A stretch of 64,000 nucleotides of DNA from Aphis gossypii. Its lineage: Eukaryota > Arthropoda > Insecta > Hemiptera > Aphididae. The stretch lies in contig NC_065532.1 in assembly GCF_020184175.1 (NCBI RefSeq), forward strand, positions 9,362,001-9,426,000, given 5' to 3'. Below, piece after piece: positions 51,555-64,000 of the stretch (its first letter is position 1; every line of letters begins with the position of its first letter). Both the position numbers and the translations under genes were made by a program. The notes below the pieces were generated by a model. It was not told where the DNA came from. It worked only from the letters and a program-made list of their open reading frames with translations, and searched no databases.

Positions 51555-54500
51555 TTAATAAAACGAAAATTAAGTTTAAAAAAATCAAGTATAAATAATT
51601 TATTTTTAGTGGTTAAAATTTATTAAATATTTCATGTGGTTTCCAATGTTTAGAAGAATAATAAATCAATACTATCGTTTAATATGTATTTTGTAGATTG
51701 ATATCGAAATATAGGGTTGAAATATTATGTTGACAGCTCTAAAGTAGTATAGATATTGCTATACGTGCATCCTTTGGCTGAACAAAGAGGAAGCCGTTTT
51801 CGTTTTCACGGTACGCTCCATAAGTCATCACGATAGGACCCTGTATATTCATTATATTTCTCTACTGCTTGGGATAGGGACTTGGGTCAAAAGATGAAAT
51901 CACAGGGTCATATTAAGGTGAAGCAGGGTATCGGAATTCTGTAAAGCTCACTTAATCCCTGACAATGCCGGCCAAAAAGGATTACTACTAAAACGCTCGC
52001 GTGCTTTCTATTCTCTTGTTTCTCTCTCTCCTCTAACTTTCTCTTTTTTCCACGTTCGTATGTTATTTTCCTATTTCCTGAGAAATGTTTTTTTACGTAA
52101 TACATCACTATATACACTATAGAACCACAAAACGCTACGTGGTTTTTTAGCGGTTTTAGTTGGCTGAATTGCAAAAAAAAAAATAATAAATAAAATAAAG
52201 TAATAATAAGATCATTATTCGTTCAACTACTCTGTTGTTCTGAAAAGCATTGTTTTGATAAGATATGCGATTTTATGTAGGCGCATTAACTTTAATATTA
52301 TTATACCTTAGTTTAAAACATTTCTGATAATAAAATATTATAATTGAGTGAGTTGAAATTTTTTTAAGTACTTACTTAAGTATAAGTTACACACTTTGAT
52401 GGTTATCCAGATTTTGTCCACGTTGTCAAAAAAGACGTTTAACTCTATTTTTTACCGTTAAATGGGTTATGAATTTATTATAAAAATAACCGATTAATAC
52501 ATTTAACAGAATATGGAAATAATAAATAATACATTGTGTGAATGTAACGTTTTGTTAAAATATTATGATTTTAGAGTGCATACAGTTGTCAACTGTATAC
52601 ATTTTCGTTTCAAACTTTTGAAAGTTATGCCATGTTAGTCTTTTGTTTGTAAACTATTCTAGTCCACGCGGGTTTTTTATATAGTGCACTTAAAAAATAT
52701 CTTCTTACCAGTTTTATATTTTCTTTGTTTTTGCTGCAAGTCACCACTTTTCATACTCGGAACCAATATTGTTTGCTACACAGTTGTAGCTCAGGTTTCT
52801 CAGCTTCATTTCTCCCCACAACAAATTCAATTATTTGGAAGTTTTTCATACAAAGAACGAATAGAGACAGATCATTACTCTTAAGCTCCCACATGCTGCG
52901 TGCGTTTATTTTAGACAAAAATATTGTTGCGAAATACATAATCTAAAAGCAATGCTACAATCAGAAGGAGAAAATGTACGGTTAATTTTTTCTGAAAAAT
53001 ATAATTATATTTATGTAAATAAACTGAAAAATAGGGGTTTGTTTGAATTTTGTCAGTTGTCGTTGTGGCGACAATAACATTTAGTTATTACAGACGTATA
53101 AATATTAACTAAATCCTGAATAAACATCCAATATGGTAACACGTGTATTATCGTGATTTATTGTCAGTTAATTTTTATAATGATTTGTTAGTTATTCATA
53201 TAGTAAAAAAAGTTAATTTTTGGTGTTCTATTCTATATGATATAATATATTTCATAGGAAAGCGATTGAAACAAAAACAAATTTAAAATGTATTTCAATG
53301 AATATTATTCATAATATAAAACTATAAATTTTTCACATATACCATGCTATTTATGGAAATCATTTGTCCGCAAAATAAATTTGTAACAATAAATAATTAT
53401 TACATAGACGTGCTAATAAAATATGTAGTTTACAAAATAATAAAAATAACGAATATCAATGTTTTCTTTGTAATACGATACATGGTACTCATTGGGAATA
53501 ATTGATTGCATTATTAGAATTACATTCATTAAATGTTTTAATTTTACAAAACTAATAGATACACGATACACGAAAATATGAATTCGACAGTCATTAATAT
53601 TTATGATGTACGACTTACAGACAAAATAAAGTAAAAAGTATTTGGAAAATTGAACATAATGTAGACGTTTACTAGGTGCATATATATTCGTATGTTTTAG
53701 AAACTATCTTTGATACATTTTTAATACCTACGAATTTCTTAAAACGCAATATTCAAAACACGTACAATAAGTACAATATTATACATAGTACTTAAATTTG
53801 TTATTCTTACGAGTTACAGTTTAAGTTCTAAAAACTTATTCTCGTTGCACTTGATCCTTTTACTAAACTTTTATTTCGAAGAAGTTACATATTATATATA
53901 TTCCGTTATATTTTATCGAAACGATAATTTAAAATTTTGTTTAAGGTAAAATTACTATGATGTATTAGAAATTAATTTGAAACAAATTTGATCAAAACAT
54001 ATCAAACAATTCTTTATTAAAGTATAACGTTAAAATGCAAAAACTATATTTTGAATATTATAATTTGAGTATAGTACAGTATGTACAAAAATGGTTTAAT
54101 TTTGTGAAAATCTGACAATCACCTATTTACCCATAGCTCATAATGATGTACTTACAACATATATTATCTATAGTATAAAATAATATTTATTTAATTTGAT
54201 TAGGTTTTATATTACATAATTTTTGAGTTAAAACGGCTAGAAAACTTCTTTCTTTTAAAAGTAAAGTAGAAAGATAACTTATAAATTTATCAGTATAAAG
54301 TTATACTGATAACAATGGAGTTTTAAAATTTTTTGATGACTTCCTAAAAAGTTGTAGAATTTGTTTGATTATAAAATTTTCATTTAAAATATTTAATAAT
54401 GAAATAAATTATTGTAATCCTTTATTAGAAAACCTAATTTTAAAATCAATCCAAAATTTACTATAGATAATAATTTATTTTTCTTACAAAACGTACGTTC

Positions 54501-56080
54501 TAATATAATTTAATCAACTTGCCAGCAAATATGCAAATGTATTTGGGTAATTCTAATAATTAAGATATATTTTATTATAATAAAAATGATATTAAAAATA
54601 AATATTTGATTTAATCTAATTTTATAATGTTACCAAATCTGAAATCATGTATTGTGTATATAATTATTTATTATTATTATTCATACTATTTTCTCGTATA
54701 TACATTTATTTTATATTCACATACTGTATACAAATGTATTCTATGCTGTTATTAATTTATATTGTACCTACAACTGTTATATTAATTCACAGCTTTTGTA
54801 AATAAAATATCATATTTCTATAAAAAAAAATAGCATAGAAAAGCGCTGGGCATATATTTCTTAATAATTCTACAGTTTTCTTTTCATTTTTTTTTAATTA
54901 TATGGTTTTTAGAAAAAGTAATTTTGCAAAATATTTTTTCTGAAAATAATAATAATTTAATACTATTGTCGCACAAAATCAATGACTTAAAAAGAAAAAA
55001 ATTATGTACAATTGTACATTCAAACATTTTGATTTCATAAGTATTATATATCAATGTTTTAATATTATATTTTATAAAACTGATCTACTTACATCGTACG
55101 AAAATTTGCTTTGCGTTATACACTCACTCATGAGTAAGACAAATACCAATAACAAGTGATGGCGGTTAGATTTTAAGCATAACTCTTAAACAACTTCAGC
55201 ATGGTGAAATTATCACAAGTCACGGTTCAAAGTTCTAAAACCAAATTATATAATATTAAATGATTATATTGCAATTTATTCAATGAAGTTGACTGCAGTT
55301 AACTACTACAGACTTAGTTTTCAGAATAACCTACTAGTTACGTCACTTCTCTCTTATATTAACGTGACACATTAGATTTGCCGCTAGATATAGATAGCTC
55401 ATAGGTTACTTTAAAATAAATTATTCAATTTATATGATTTAAATTATAACAAGATTTTAATTTCACAATATGTTATATTTATCATTTATTTATCAACATT
55501 CAACTTATATACCAACTAAATTACTATTTACTGGACTGCCTTTTCCTTCTAGTTCCTAAGTGTTTCCAAAAGACGAATATTAAAACACTCGCTTAGCACT
55601 ACCCAATCCTTTCTTCGGCTGTCTAATATACTTCTATATAAATTGTAATCTGTGGGGGGAGAGGCGTAGTTTCAATTTTGATATTTTATATTATGATACA
55701 TTTTTTCTTAGTGCATCGTACTTGATCTTGAATATTATTTTTCAGTATACAAAAGTATTTATACTTTTATACAATTACTTATGTGGTATTACATATTATA
55801 GCTCATTTATTAACGAATATTTGTCTATGGTCTGGAATAATTATAGTTTTTTTCAATATCATAATAATATGTACTACTATACAGTAATTTGCAAATGATA
55901 ATAAAAAAAATAAGTATTTATTTAATTTCTAAAGCAGTTACAAAACATCATGATATTATAATCTATTTTATAAATAAATCTATTTATTCTAGTCATTAAG
56001 TGAAATTGGTAACGATTACCAGTTACATACTAAAGGGTTTTATCCGTGTATTATAATACAAATAAATTGAACGTATCAAT

Positions 56081-57260
56081 CGAAATTACGACAATAGTTC
56101 TCTGCAACAAACCGTCATGGTTCTACGATTTTGTTAAAAAAAAAAAAAAAAACTATCCGGACTTCCGATAAGACACCCGTGATCCTCATTTATCATGTCG
56201 TCAAACGGGACAAGCGATTTCCACGCAGTCGTCATGGCCTATAACCTACCCAGGGTTTATTTGCCGTACGCAATATTATTCTGCGCTCTGTATTGTCATG
56301 GTATAATATACGATTTCCACCCTATTTGACATCGTGTGCGGTTGTCGACGAAGATAAAACCACACACGGACGGAACATATGGAAATAAAATAGATAATTA
56401 AATAAGGGCCAAATCCTATCAGTATCCGCAGGACGTTTTTCCGATCCCGTCCGATTTTCGACCGATGGTCGTGTATGATATATGTACATGTACATACGTG
56501 TAATACTGTATACGTTTCGGTATTGACCTCGAAATTTGCTCACAAATGAAACGTCCGTTTGTCGAATTCCTACAGTATATTGGACCGGAGCGGATGACAG
56601 GGAGGCGGCTGGCATTTAATCATCGGTTTATATCGTCAATTGGACAAATCTAATCAAAGCCCGTTTTACCGACGACGATGACGAAACTCAAAACCACCGC
56701 ACAGACTATACGCAGCGTGCGTTTGACGTGGTCAATCGATCGTTTCGCGGACGATGAAGTTTTCATATTATTACTGTTGTTATTATTACGATTCCCAATT
56801 TCTGTGTATTCGATAATCAAGGGTTAAGTGGTCGGAAAACTTTTGCGGACCTGTCTGACCCGATTGTGGAAACAAAACATATCTAGAGCAAAAAACACGT
56901 CCGGGTACAAAACTAGCGATGCGGCGGACGCGCGTAGTGTCTGTTGCAACGCGAATTCATGGGCATCAGGGCATCTATATTTTATTTTGATGTGTATATA
57001 TAAGCGTACCGCACCGGCACTGTTTTACAGCACACGTTTTGTTTACAAACCGTTATTTCGACGAAAATGTTTGACGAGAAACTTTTCAAAACGTAAATCA
57101 GTTGGTTATCTGCACCGCGGTGTGTTTATCGCGACGATTTATAGGCGTAAAGGTTTTCGAGGTCGAATGAACCAACGAACAATAGTGCAATACTACACTT
57201 ACATACATATTATATTGTACATTTGTACGGTGTGCGTTAATACACTGCCGTGAGAAGATC
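56081..57260. other. CpG-containing, GC-richer interval without recognisable gene
   Basis: Composition is richer in CG dinucleotides than the flanks. A 141-codon frame (56,828-57,253, +) and a 97-codon frame (56,615-56,322, -) cross it. The former lacks an ATG at its recorded start, and neither resembles a known family or has splice-bounded conserved blocks. A non-coding exon or promoter is possible. Confidence 0.35.
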
Positions 57261-60200
57261 AAATAGCGATAATAATTTATTATATATTTTATGTTTTTTT
57301 TCATCTTTTTAAACATTTTTTTTTTGACGTTTGTATTTAATTTTTATAATGAAAAGGAAAACAGATAATTTACTTAAAGTATTTTAGTAATATTTTTTCC
57401 CCATAGTTTCTAAGCTTGAATAATTAATAACAAAAAAATAATAATAATGCACTTAAAAATGTAATATTATATATAGATCAACAATTTTGAAAAAGTATAT
57501 TTTTGCTTCTAATTATAAGATAAAAAACACTTAACATTATTTGATTAAAAACTAAAATAAGTAATATTTAAAACTATACGAAATTGTGGAAACAATAATT
57601 GACTTAAAAAATCAATGTAAAACCGTGTACGTTGTGAAATCGTTGTTTTATGCACGGAGCACATCGTATTATTGTGTTTTTTATATCTACTATAAAGTAG
57701 ATTTCATACTTAAGTACAGCTGTATATGGCATGTACACATATTATGTATTGTTATTATTTATTAGGTTCATACATAATATAATAATATAGGTAACGTCGA
57801 AGTGATTTGAATGATATTTACGGGTTCTTTGAATTAAATAATAAAATATGTATATTACACATTTATAGTATCGGAGAATGTGTAGGTTTTCTTTCTTTAT
57901 AAGAGCCAAATCACGGTTTAGTACATTTATCTTGCATTTAAATTAGATTTGTCTTGTCATTGAATTTTAAACAACCATTTTCGCAAAGTATATTACGTAA
58001 GTATTACGTTTTCCATTTGCTGGACCCTAATACGGTTTTATTTAAGCACGGCGGAGAGCGATGCGCAAAGTGGTCAGTTTATACTGTGGTATTTAATAGA
58101 GCAGAAACAGTCCACATTGTTGTACTCCCTTTCACCACTTCTGCAAAACGATGTATTTTATTGTATTCTATAAATTAACTTCCTTTGGATTGTTGACGTT
58201 TTGAAATAATGCGATTTGCATTCGATTCGGAACAACAACGGACGGACTTTTGTGTTCGGTACACGCCATGGGGGTATACAATTAGCATGAAAAGGCGCAT
58301 ACAACTGTTAGCGGTTTGTTTTGATGAGAAATATTTTACAACGAAAAACCGTCGTTTTATGATAAATCCAGTGAGTTTTAACAAAGCTCATCGTGAATAT
58401 AGTTCATTTTCCTTAACATTATGATAAAATCTTGACGTCACGATCGCTTAGAGAATTACACGGAAATAAACGGTAAAGAAGAGGTGGGAAATAGAGCTTT
58501 ATGGAGTTGTAGGAATAGGGTTGCCTGACCCCACATAGCTGGGAGTTAAAGTGGGAGAAAAGTAATAATAATAAAAAGATTGATTGTTATTTATGATAAT
58601 GATAAATTAATAATTTTAAATTTTACCATAGACATAGACCTTGATATAAACCATTAGGTATAACTGCTGTCTTAGAAAAAACGTTCTACTATAATATTAA
58701 TTGTGATAGGACAATGTTTTCTTATCAATACATAATAATGTTGTTATTACTTACTTACTTCATTTTTGATGCCTGATTGTCGATTTTGTTCTTCAAGTTT
58801 TGTTAAATAGGTTATAGGTACCTACCTGATTTTATTCTTGCTTTTAACGAATTATTTATTCCACGGAATAAAGAGAATATCTAAAATATAAATTAAAAAG
58901 TAAATCATGTATTAAAATGTCTAAAATAACAAATTGTTTTAACATTTTTTAACTTCACACAATTATTTTTACTCATCCGTAAATAATCGATTAAACAACG
59001 ATCAAAAAAATGTACAGTTAAATTGCGTATACCTGTACGTATTTCAATATGACTATAACAATTATTATATTGATATAATTTGTTTTGTATATGGCGAAAA
59101 CGACATTTTTAAATATGAATGGTGTGGCGAGTGTTCAAGTCCTCTACCTCACTTTGTTCATAATTTGTAAAATCATGTTACGTTCTTGTCACATACTTAC
59201 ACTAAAAACTTGTCATCGCCGATTCCGAAATCTGAACAATTCAAATAACCAGTAAAAAAACCATGCTATTATGTTATATTTTACCAGTTAACATTTCGGA
59301 TCACAATTATATGAACATTGTAACGTAATAATTGTTAACACACAAACAATATAATATTACATTATAATACGTACATGATTATTTGTTACAGACTGTTTGA
59401 CCGGCTCAAACAGTTCTCGTTGGCAAATATTGTACTCGATCACGCGGTCATGTGAACCGTATATTGATATGGAGAAATTTCAATTAATAATTCAATTACG
59501 AATCGATAACAAACAAAGGTTATAATATGTATATAGTGATATTATGTTTTGTATGGTATCAATCGACAAAATAAATTCGTCTTAAATAGACATAATAATA
59601 CATCATAAATTTATAAGAGACGAATACATATTGAATATACTAGACTAGTGGTCCTGCAGGTGTATAAAAGCTAAAATTTTACATACGAACAAATTAGTTA
59701 GGTATTTAGGTATATATTATGATACTCATGGTTGGGCAGGAATAAATGTATTAAAACTGTGTATCTATTTATAGTTATATTTAAATAGGTATTAATAACG
59801 CTATCAATATTTATTACTTCATTACATTTGAATAGTATCATTTGTTCGAAAAACAATGATTAGGCACTTATTTTTCAGTTATAGAGTTCTAAAATGGTAA
59901 ATTCATTATTTTTCATGTTATAAAATATTAATATTAATAATGGATCCCTTACTAATACAGCTCGTATAGTTGATACGTCATCACCTGAGCAAGAATTTAC
60001 CATACACATTTCACTTATCTCCATCGTTTTAACCAAGAATAGTCAACCTGTCAACAGTGTAGCATAATGCTGTACTACTGACAATTGAACACATTACACT
60101 TCACTGCCCAATGTACAATGAATAACAACATATCCTAAACCACCCCACTAATATGGAAGAAGCGCTAGGGGAAACCAAAATGGATGCTACCTATTTTTAA

Positions 60201-63144
60201 TTTTATCAATTCCACAATCCACAAAGATTATAAACCTATTGTAAGTGCAATTTAAAATGTAAATAATATGTATAACTATATATCTTGTAAAATACTAAGT
60301 AGGTAGTAATCTTGTATAACTGTAAAGTGTCTTATAAAAATAATGTGTATAACCTAACTTATAGGATAATGACTTTAGAAGCCAAATCCTTTACCCGAAT
60401 AATAAAAAAAAATAATGGTATAAAAGTCTACACTGTCTGCTCATAAATAAGTTATATTCATATAGTTATTCATAATACTTAGTGTCTATATAATATATCT
60501 TAGTTTGTACCTAATAGGTAAATTAATTTTCAAAAAACGTTTTTAACGTCTGTAGTAGCTTTTCAATTTATACCTATACAGCTATATATAATATATAAAG
60601 TGTAAGACAGTGTTAGATTTCTATATGTTTCAAGTATAATATATATTATTAGCTGTCCTCATGTACTTCGTTGCGCATTATAATAACTCCTCCTTCTAAT
60701 GTGATTACAATTTAATTCGATTGATTATTAATTAATACTAATTATTCGCTAATGACAAGGCGTTCACTTTATACATTTTTATGACGAATGTATTTGTTTT
60801 TTATTTTAAAAATTGATAAATTGTAATATCATTGTTAATTAACTTGAAGAATTAGAAAAAGATTTAAAGCCTTCTTCGCCCATCAGCAAATGAACTAACA
60901 AACGGTACTACATCGTTGTATCTGTGTAGTCTACCTATCAGATCACTGAAAAACCGTTAATTTATTTATTTTAAAATTAATTGAAAAAATTTAAGTTAAT
61001 AAAATATTGACAATTCTTATAGTTTTATGAAGCTTGACTTTGCTGTGGAAAAAGTTTTACCATTTTTTGTATAAATTTAAATTTTATTTTTTTGGTCAGT
61101 AGGAATCACTGATATATTCTTGTTATATCGTTCAATATTCCATGGACGAGAGTCGGGTCCATAAAACTATGTTTATAACCTTCTCTGTAGTGTGTTCTTT
61201 CGTTTGAAAAAACCGCATAATCAGATGAATGGTTACCGAGATTATTCGTATCGAAGATTCACACATGTGTTATTTTCATATTTAAATACATATTATATAT
61301 AGGTAATGGAAAAATATTTATACCCTTTAAAATCTCCATCCTGCAAATAACCTCATCTTACTATTTGCAATAGAAGACGTGTATTATTTAATTTAATATA
61401 TAGGAGGTGAAAGGATAACCTTTGTTTTATTTTAATCGATCATGTGAAGACCAATCATTGACGTACTTAAAACGTGTCGAATAGTCAGAATTTAAATACT
61501 ACACTAATCACGTGCAGCAGGCATCACACGGTGTCTATGGTGCGTCACACGGATCAGCACATTGGTAAATATAAAATATACCTACTTAATACTCGAAATA
61601 TCTTCTTTCATAATATATAGCTTGTTAACAATATGAGAAATAAAATATTTAATATAATTTAGTTACTGAAAACGAACTTTTATGTACATATGAATAATAC
61701 ATCGAATAATTGTAAAAAAAACAACCTAGAAATAAGTAACTACAAATCGATCTCATAATAAATTTGATATGATTTTTTTTACAAGCAACGGTTTATCTAA
61801 TTGTTATTGAATTATTTTTTTACATGTTTTCGGTACATAATTTTTTTTGACTGAGGGGAGGGGGGTAAGGCAGTTAAGGTTTCTATTTAATAACATGTAG
61901 AGGACGACGAATTTAAAGATACCCCGAGAACGTTTTCTGGTATGGCATTTATTATGTACCTTTATAAGTATATTTTTACAAATATGTTTTCATCCTGCGT
62001 GGCCGCGTGGGCCAGAAGTAATTTAAATGTAGTAGGTATTATCTACGTGGGACACACAACGCAATGCATATATAAGTAAAAATAAAACAACGCACGACTA
62101 GCGATTACTATGATAATAATGTAATGTATACAAGTATAAAATGGATATGTTTTATTGTCTTATGGTATGTAAATTGCACAGTACATAGTATTATAAATAC
62201 TTGAGCCTTAAATTTTCGTTCGTGGGCTGATGTTTATTAATATTAAATCAACAAAATATGATGGATATAAATCTAAATTTTAATATGAGGGAATAGATAA
62301 CCGCTCTGTTACACAGTAGGAGTCGAGTACATCTCGTTATTGTAATAATAGACGAGGTGTTAATTTTGAATTCAATGATAAATCATTGTTCACAATGAAA
62401 ATATCGTTTTTGAATAAAGATGGTTACCAAACATTTGTTTTAATAAATTATCATATTTTTTTTTTGTTTTTCTCCATTATTTTAAATGTTGACTTTCTAA
62501 AAGTATAAACTAGATTCAATTTTCTACACGAAACTTTCATCAAAGTTGATGATAAAACCATTTTTTCTATTATTAAAACTAAAAAGTATCTAACACTAAA
62601 ATAAAAAATTAAATACACATAATTGTAAAATCAATACATTCATTATGTTTTTACGTTCAAAATCTAAAACAAGCTCCAAATATATAATGTACGAATACCT
62701 TCAAATTTTGCAAATTTCAATGTATTTAATTTAAGTATATTTTTATAACACATGCACTGTGTATAAGTGTACTATAAATAAATAATATTCTATATATCTA
62801 CTTGTATATTTATACTTACAATTTATATATTAATATTATATAATAATATGATTTATGATATTACAATCATTAAAATTAGGTATTTATTTTAATTGAATGT
62901 GTAAATTTAGAAATTATTGTGATATTTTTCTTAGTGATAAAACTAACTATTTTTATTGAAAAAATCGTTGTTTAAAAAGAAAACTTTATTCTCAATATTC
63001 ATGTAACTGGCTGCTCACCGTTGCTAATAGCGCGACAACAATGCGTAACATTGAAAAATATTCCTTCGAGTGAATAATAACAAACGAGTTTCAAATATAC
63101 AAACTAGGACGAACGATTATCCAATAAAATTTTAAAATCAAACG
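57261..63144. other. Gene-free AT-rich DNA upstream of the basic-protein gene
   Basis: No supported exon. Near 60,650 a short motif (CTTCGTTGCGCA) resembles an insect dispersed repeat. The promoter of the downstream gene should lie within the last few hundred bases, but no clear core element was identified. Confidence 0.5.
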
Positions 63145-63859
63145 ATGAACAAATTATCTAATGCGAAATTGGTGTTGGGAGACAGTGAGAAGTCTAAAAA
63201 CGGAAAAGGAATCGCACCTAAGAAAATCAATCGAAAAATTGTTAAAAAACAAACGGACCTGAGTGGAAAATTGTCGATGGCTATCGAAAACGCCCATCCA
63301 GTGCCTGCAAAACCGAAAGTACAACAGAAAGCATTACGTGCTACTAAAGAGACTGTTAAAAAATCAACTACACAATCGGCAGTGAAGAAGTTGCCCGTAC
63401 AAAAAGCGTTGGCTGTAACTACCGAACTGATCAATCGTCAAAAAACTCCTCGGCCTATCAAGAAGCGATTGGTGACGAAGGATCCAAATTCTTCAGATAA
63501 GACCGAGCCGAAGAGGGTGAAACTGATAAAACGAGTTCCGAAAGCGATTTCTACAATGAAAACTGCAACAAACACCACTATCGTGCAGATGCCAAAAGTC
63601 TCTGCAGCGGCGTCACACCGGCTGGAAGGAACGAATCCAACTACGGCAGCTAAGAAACAGTATATTATTTGAACATGTACTAATCAATTTGATTTCATTA
63701 AAGATTTTTTTATTATTTCCCAGGCCGGTAAAGAGAGTCAAACGTGTTTTGAGGAAAAAACTCGGGTCGTCTTTGAAAGGGAAAATCGCAGAACCCAAAG
63801 CCATCGATGCGATGTCTATTGAAAACGTAATTCTCACTGAAAAACTACAAAACCACTAA
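63145..63859 (+). CDS. Unrecognised lysine-rich, probably nuclear protein (two exons, 216 aa)
   Basis: Exon 1 is 63,145-63,659 and exon 2 is 63,724-63,859. The 64-bp GT-AG intron contains TACTAATC, a good branch-site match, and a TTTTTTTATTATTTCCCAG acceptor tract. Splicing keeps the frame, ending at TAA; if the intron is retained the frame stops within four codons. The protein is strongly basic with clustered nuclear-localisation-like stretches (RPIKKRL, EPKRVKLIKRVPK, PVKRVKRVLRKK) and is otherwise rich in Ala, Thr, Ser and Pro. It has no signal peptide, membrane segment or catalytic motif. The composition suggests a nucleic-acid- or chromatin-associated protein, but I recognise no family. 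The start ATG has an acceptable context (AACGATGA). Upstream non-coding exons are possible. An AATAAA lies 45 bp after the stop. Confidence 0.65.
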
Positions 63860-63903
63860 TCAACCATGATAAAAAATAATAGTACCACAAATTTTAATTT
63901 TTA

Positions 63904-63909
63904 AATAAA
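63904..63909 (+). promoter_or_regulatory. Polyadenylation signal of the basic-protein gene
   Basis: AATAAA, overlapping a second AATAAA four bases on, 45 bp after the stop codon at 63,857-63,859. Confidence 0.6.
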
Positions 63910-64000
63910 TAAATCGTACGTTATATAAAAATGCGTAGTTATTGTACTATTAGAATGAAATATCTGTACCTAATATCCTATGTAAAAAACTAATGTATTT

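Larger units (their letters stand above)
41431..56080. other. Gene-free AT-rich DNA
   Basis: No coding exon supported. Contains the small inverted-repeat elements, G-rich tracts and tRNA-like fragment described elsewhere. A locally GC-richer patch is at 46,240-46,600 without a recognisable protein. Confidence 0.6.

Noticed and set aside
1..64000. CRISPR arrays, bacterial operons or phage genes
   Set aside because: No regularly spaced direct repeats, no operon-like coding runs; gene structure is plainly eukaryotic.

Overview
This window looks like eukaryotic nuclear DNA from an insect, most likely an aphid. It is very AT-rich, has spliced genes with short GT-AG introns, and carries many short inverted-repeat elements of the kind I associate with aphid genomes. 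The protein evidence is arthropod: a muscle/mesoderm-type beta-3 tubulin and an arthropod-like XK-related protein. No bacterial, plasmid or phage features were seen. The species cannot be fixed from the sequence alone.

Layout. (1) Positions 1-20,345 (+) hold a beta-3 tubulin gene (betaTub60D type). Five coding exons are visible (12,911-13,019; 17,293-17,537; 18,765-19,324; 19,883-20,207; 20,280-20,345). The first coding exon, about 19 residues beginning MREI, is not in the window, so positions 1-12,910 are read as a very long first intron. Introns 2 and 3 carry transposon remnants, including a decayed retroelement-type integrase in antisense. (2) Positions 20,699-23,853 (-), convergent with tubulin, hold a complete six-exon XK-related protein (655 aa, phospholipid scramblase superfamily), with a TATA-like promoter near 24,635. 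(3) Positions 28,234-30,467 (-) hold a complete three-exon homologue of the human C3orf38 protein (325 aa). (4) About 30.6-63.1 kb has no gene I can support: AT-rich DNA with dispersed inverted-repeat elements, microsatellites and a few GC/CpG-richer islands. (5) Positions 63,145-63,859 (+) hold a small two-exon gene for a very lysine-rich, probably nuclear protein of 216 aa that I do not recognise.

The genes do not form an obvious joint system. The most informative point is in the tubulin gene. The six-residue insertion that marks beta-3 tubulins lies exactly between two in-frame splice acceptors 18 bases apart, so acceptor choice alone would include or remove it. The XK-related protein has an Asp-rich, caspase-site-like cluster in its cytoplasmic tail, a plausible activation switch for an apoptotic scramblase. 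Otherwise the window is ordinary insect DNA with a rich set of small transposon remnants, several with clear terminal inverted repeats and two with perfect 8-bp target duplications.
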